In this document: positions 39,307 through 41,280 of the stretch, one piece after another
How positions within the stretch are numbered: the stretch's first letter is position 1
Layout of the letters: the number at the start of each line of letters is the position of its first letter
Assembly: GCA_934513685.1 (NCBI GenBank)
Contig: CAKSWY010000023.1
Coordinates: 1-41,280, forward strand
Direction of reading: 5' to 3'
Length of the DNA: 41,280 nt
From: an uncultured Oscillospiraceae bacterium
GTDB taxonomy: Bacteria; Bacillota; Clostridia; Oscillospirales; Ruminococcaceae
Notes under the pieces: generated by a model
Databases searched by the model: none
What the model was told of the DNA's origin: nothing
What the model saw: only the letters and a program-made list of their open reading frames with translations
Program-made: the position numbers and the translations under genes

Positions 39307-39849
39307 TCACTTCTGGTCGCCGTAGTCCTGATAATCCTCATCGGCGGGGGGCAGCGGCTCTTTTTTGCCGCGCACCAGATGCAGACCTCCCAGAATCAGC
39401 GCGACGGCCACCACCACCGAGGGCAGGTTGTTCATCAGGCCGCGCAGGAACATCAGCTGGGGCAGGGCGTCCAGCAGGTCCCACAGCATATAACTGAAGA
39501 AGTTTTCGTACAAGGTATACGCGCCGATGGCCACCAGAACCCACCCCGCCAGCCGATGGCGCGCGTGAAGCAGCCGGGCAAGGGTCTGATCCTGCTCCGG
39601 GTGGAACAGGTAATCGTCCATGGGGAAATTGCCGGTTCTCAGCTGGCGGCGCAGATTGAAGCTGTCAAAGAAGGCGTACATCCAGATGACCGGCAGAAAT
39701 ACGCCCAAGAAGGGCAGCATCATGCAGAACATCAGGTTCAGGCAGAATAGGCTGAGCAGGCACAGCCCACGCTTCATATAGCCCAGATACATCTGGCCGG
39801 CACCGGGCACACAGGCGCAGCAGAAGAGAAAGAAACCGTTGATTCTCAT
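39307..39849 (-). CDS. TM2-domain-like membrane protein
   Basis: About 180 residues. Residues 1-60 form two close helices around PGAGQMYLGYMKRGL, the signature of TM2-type domains, followed by a cytoplasmic stretch (FNLRRQLRTGNF) and two further helices. The C-terminal tail is short and acidic. The start is not certain: ATG 39849 is 11 bases after AAGGAG, a TTG at 39855 is 5 bases after it, and a GTG at 39861 overlaps the previous stop. It is co-transcribed with the sigma/anti-sigma pair. The function is unknown. Confidence 0.72.
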   Translation of the reverse strand: MRINGFFLFCCACVPGAGQMYLGYMKRGLCLLSLFCLNLMFCMMLPFLGVFLPVIWMYAFFDSFNLRRQLRTGNFPMDDYLFHPEQDQTLARLLHARHRLAGWVLVAIGAYTLYENFFSYMLWDLLDALPQLMFLRGLMNNLPSVVVAVALILGGLHLVRGKKEPLPPADEDYQDYGDQK

Positions 39850-39857
39850 ATTCAAAA

Positions 39858-40364
39858 TCACTCCTTCGGATCGTTGGTCAGGCGGGGAGAGGTGACAGCC
39901 TTTGAAATGCCATCGGAAACGCTGTCAAACAGGCTGCTCAGCGACCGGCTGGCCGAGCGGGCGGCCTCGTTGAAGGCCAGGCGGCGCTCCAGCGTCTGTT
40001 CGGTCTGCTGAAGCTGCAGGGCCGGGGTCAGCTGGGCATCCGCCGTGGGTACCAGCCCCTGAAACAGCCCACTGCCCCACAGGCAGAAGGCGATGGCCAC
40101 AGCCGCCGCCGCGGTGGCGTACCGGTTGGTGAGCACGCGGAACATCTGCGACCGGATGCGCTGCCACACCGGCTTTTGCAGATCCTGCGGGGGCTGCACG
40201 ATCATCGGGCCGGCCAGCAGGGCCGTATAACGGTCCAGGCAGGCATCGCAGAAGGCGAGATGTTCGGCGGCTTCCAGGCGGGAAAGCTCATCCAGCTGGC
40301 CGTCGGCCAGGGCCTGCAGGCCCTCATCGGTCAGGCAGCCGGAGGTTCGATCAAATAATTCCAT
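39858..40364 (-). CDS. Zinc-finger anti-sigma factor
   Basis: 168 residues. The N-terminal half has the anti-sigma zinc-finger pattern HLAFCDAC (His35, Cys39, Cys42) in a helical region, then a membrane helix at about 82-104 and an extracytoplasmic C-terminal part of about 60 residues. This is the usual layout of ECF anti-sigma factors that keep the sigma factor at the membrane. The gene overlaps the sigma gene by 14 bases and ends where the TM2-like gene begins. Confidence 0.87.
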   Translation of the reverse strand: MELFDRTSGCLTDEGLQALADGQLDELSRLEAAEHLAFCDACLDRYTALLAGPMIVQPPQDLQKPVWQRIRSQMFRVLTNRYATAAAAVAIAFCLWGSGLFQGLVPTADAQLTPALQLQQTEQTLERRLAFNEAARSASRSLSSLFDSVSDGISKAVTSPRLTNDPKE

Positions 40365-40890
40365 GGTTCCCGTGCTCCTTTCGTTGGATTTGTTCCTGCA
40401 GAATGTGCCTGGCCCGGTACAGCTGGGTGCGCACCGTTTTGGCCGGGCGGCGCAGGGCGAGGGCGATTTCGTCCACCGTGCGCTCCTGCAGGAAGAACAG
40501 TTCCGATACTTTTAAGTAAGGCTCCCGGAGGTCGTGCACCAGAGCGGCCAGGTCGCTGTAGCCAAGGCTGCTCAGCACCTCGTCCTCGGGGCCCGGGGGC
40601 CCGGGCGGTGCGCCGGGGGAGGGAAGCTCCGGCATTCCCTCATCGCCCGGCAGGTTCACCCGGCGCTGGTAGGCGCTTTTCAGGTGATCCTTGGCCTTGT
40701 TGGCGGCAATGCGCGCCAGCCACTGCTTTTCGCACCCCGGCGGACATCGCTCCAGATGGGTCCAGGCGGCAAGAAAGGTTTCCTGGGCCAGGTCCTGGGC
40801 CGTATCCGGGTCCCGCACCAGTTGATAGCAGACGGTGTAGACGAGCCCCTGGTATTGCTGCATCAGCTGGGAAAATTCTGTGCTGTTCAA
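40351..40890 (-). CDS. ECF-type RNA polymerase sigma factor (second module)
   Basis: About 179 residues. Region 2 has YQGLVYTVCYQLVRDPDTAQDLAQETFLAAW and region 4 has LREPYLKVSELFFLQERTVDEIALALRRPAKTVRTQLYRARHIL. The linker is unusually rich in proline and glycine (SPGAPPGPPGPEDE). The start is probably the TTG at 40890, 11 bases after GGAGG; a GTG inside the ribosome site is unlikely and a GTG further up has no site of its own. It is followed by its zinc-finger anti-sigma factor. Confidence 0.9.
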   Translation of the reverse strand: MNSTEFSQLMQQYQGLVYTVCYQLVRDPDTAQDLAQETFLAAWTHLERCPPGCEKQWLARIAANKAKDHLKSAYQRRVNLPGDEGMPELPSPGAPPGPPGPEDEVLSSLGYSDLAALVHDLREPYLKVSELFFLQERTVDEIALALRRPAKTVRTQLYRARHILQEQIQRKEHGNHGII

Positions 40891-40918
40891 AACCGGGGCC
40901 ACCTCCTTCACTCTGCTT

Positions 40919-40948
40919 ATTTTACGGCACACCACGCAAGGGTTTCAA
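40919..40948 (-). promoter_or_regulatory. Promoter of the second ECF operon
   Basis: Minus-strand TTGAAA (40943-40948), 18-base spacer, TAAAAT (40919-40924), followed by a short leader. Confidence 0.55.
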
Positions 40949-41171
40949 GGCGGTGCACGACCGGTCTCGCCTATTAGAACGAGGCGGAAGCCCGGATGGA
41001 TTCAAAAATTTGGTGCGTTTTTTTCGGTTTTTTACAAATTTTTATGCAGAAGGGCGGGCGAAGCGAACGCGCCGCAAAACACAGGGCAATGCCGCACTGT
41101 GCACCGATTGCACGGGCTGCCCACAGCAGCAAGTTCCGAGCCGCAAGGCGAAAACGATGCAGCATGGCATA
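40949..41171. other. Intergenic region without a supported gene
   Basis: Together with the promoter just before it, this spacer separates the second ECF operon from the tRNA. It includes an A/T-rich stretch near 41010-41045 (T-rich on the plus strand). Open frames cross it on both strands, but none has a ribosome site and a recognisable product. I see no RNA gene in it. Confidence 0.5.
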
Positions 41172-41207
41172 GAAAAAAGCCATAGAACAAACGTTCTATG
41201 GCTTTTT
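41172..41207 (-). terminator. tRNA terminator
   Basis: A 15-bp perfect stem (41174-41188 with 41193-41207, loop of 4) with a T run at its minus-strand 3' end, directly after the tRNA CCA end. The last stem base overlaps the tRNA. Confidence 0.85.
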
Positions 41208-41280
41208 GGTGCGGATGAAGGGACTTGAACCCATATGACATTGCTGTCACTAGAACCTGAATCTAGCGCGTCTGCCAATT
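41207..41280 (-). tRNA. tRNA-Leu(CAG), 5' end outside window
   Basis: Read on the minus strand, the sequence runs from the D loop (AATTGGCAGACGC) through an anticodon stem-loop CTAGA-TTCAGGT-TCTAG (anticodon CAG) and a long variable arm (TGACAGCAATGTCA). It ends with the T loop (GGTTCAAGTCC) and an encoded CCA. The long variable arm fits a leucine tRNA. About 14 bases of the 5' end are missing. Confidence 0.93.

Noticed and set aside
1..41280. Mobile elements, CRISPR arrays, toxin-antitoxin pairs, prophage or restriction genes
   Set aside because: No transposase, integrase, regularly spaced repeat, terminal inverted repeat or defence-gene signature was recognised on either strand. The GH25 gene alone is not evidence of a prophage.

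Overview
This is a strongly GC-rich chromosomal window from a Gram-positive, anaerobic, gut-type Clostridia bacterium, most likely of the Oscillospirales (Ruminococcaceae/Oscillospiraceae). Evidence for this is the AGGAGG-type ribosome sites, sigma-A-type promoters, the anaerobic (cobalt-early) cobalamin pathway, a BceRS-BceAB-type system, a YjzC-like small protein and PadR/DUF2812 genes. The species assignment is inference. No phage, insertion sequence, CRISPR array or ribosomal RNA was found; nearly all of it reads as ordinary core and near-core chromosome.

Layout. (1) 1-4307: the tail of an unknown plus-strand gene and a two-way terminator, then a minus-strand operon of a leucine-rich-repeat protein, a metallopeptidase-like/VWA protein and a MoxR-type AAA+ ATPase. 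(2) 4473-22350: a minus-strand operon of about 17 kb behind a cobalamin riboswitch and terminator-like hairpins. It carries cbiD-cbiL-cbiF-cbiG-cbiH-cbiJ-cbiET-cbiA-cobT-cobU-cobS-short cobU-like-cobC-cbiB-cobD-cbiP-cbiC and ends with a D-Ala-D-Ala carboxypeptidase whose start overlaps the cbiC stop. These genes cover cobalt-precorrin-2 to cobalamin with lower-ligand attachment. Cobaltochelatase, the corrinoid adenosyltransferase and cobalt transport are not in the window. (3) 22561-24134: a NCS2 nucleobase permease with a textbook promoter and terminator. (4) 24164-28952: a response regulator, intramembrane-sensing kinase, ABC ATPase and BceB-like permease, with a perfect BceR-type operator ahead of the ABC genes. 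(5) 29023-31331: a CPBP membrane protease, tadA and a FabG-like reductase. (6) 31353-34202: a PadR/DUF2812 pair behind repeated operator-like sequence, an XRE regulator fused to a desulfoferrodoxin-like domain, and a GH25 lysozyme without a signal peptide. (7) 34321-37777: an AI-2E-family membrane protein and an ECF sigma factor with a membrane-anchored partner. (8) 37815-40948, minus strand: a YjzC-like small protein, two membrane proteins, a zinc-finger anti-sigma factor and a second ECF sigma factor. (9) The window ends in a minus-strand tRNA-Leu(CAG), cut at its 5' end.

The riboswitch region makes B12 synthesis respond to the end product. The Bce module couples antibiotic sensing to its own transporter. 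The two ECF modules are probably envelope or stress circuits of unknown signal. The least ordinary items are the regulator-superoxide-reductase fusion, the two unequal CobU-like proteins flanking cobS, the cell-wall gene at the end of the B12 operon, and the repeated operator at the PadR promoter.
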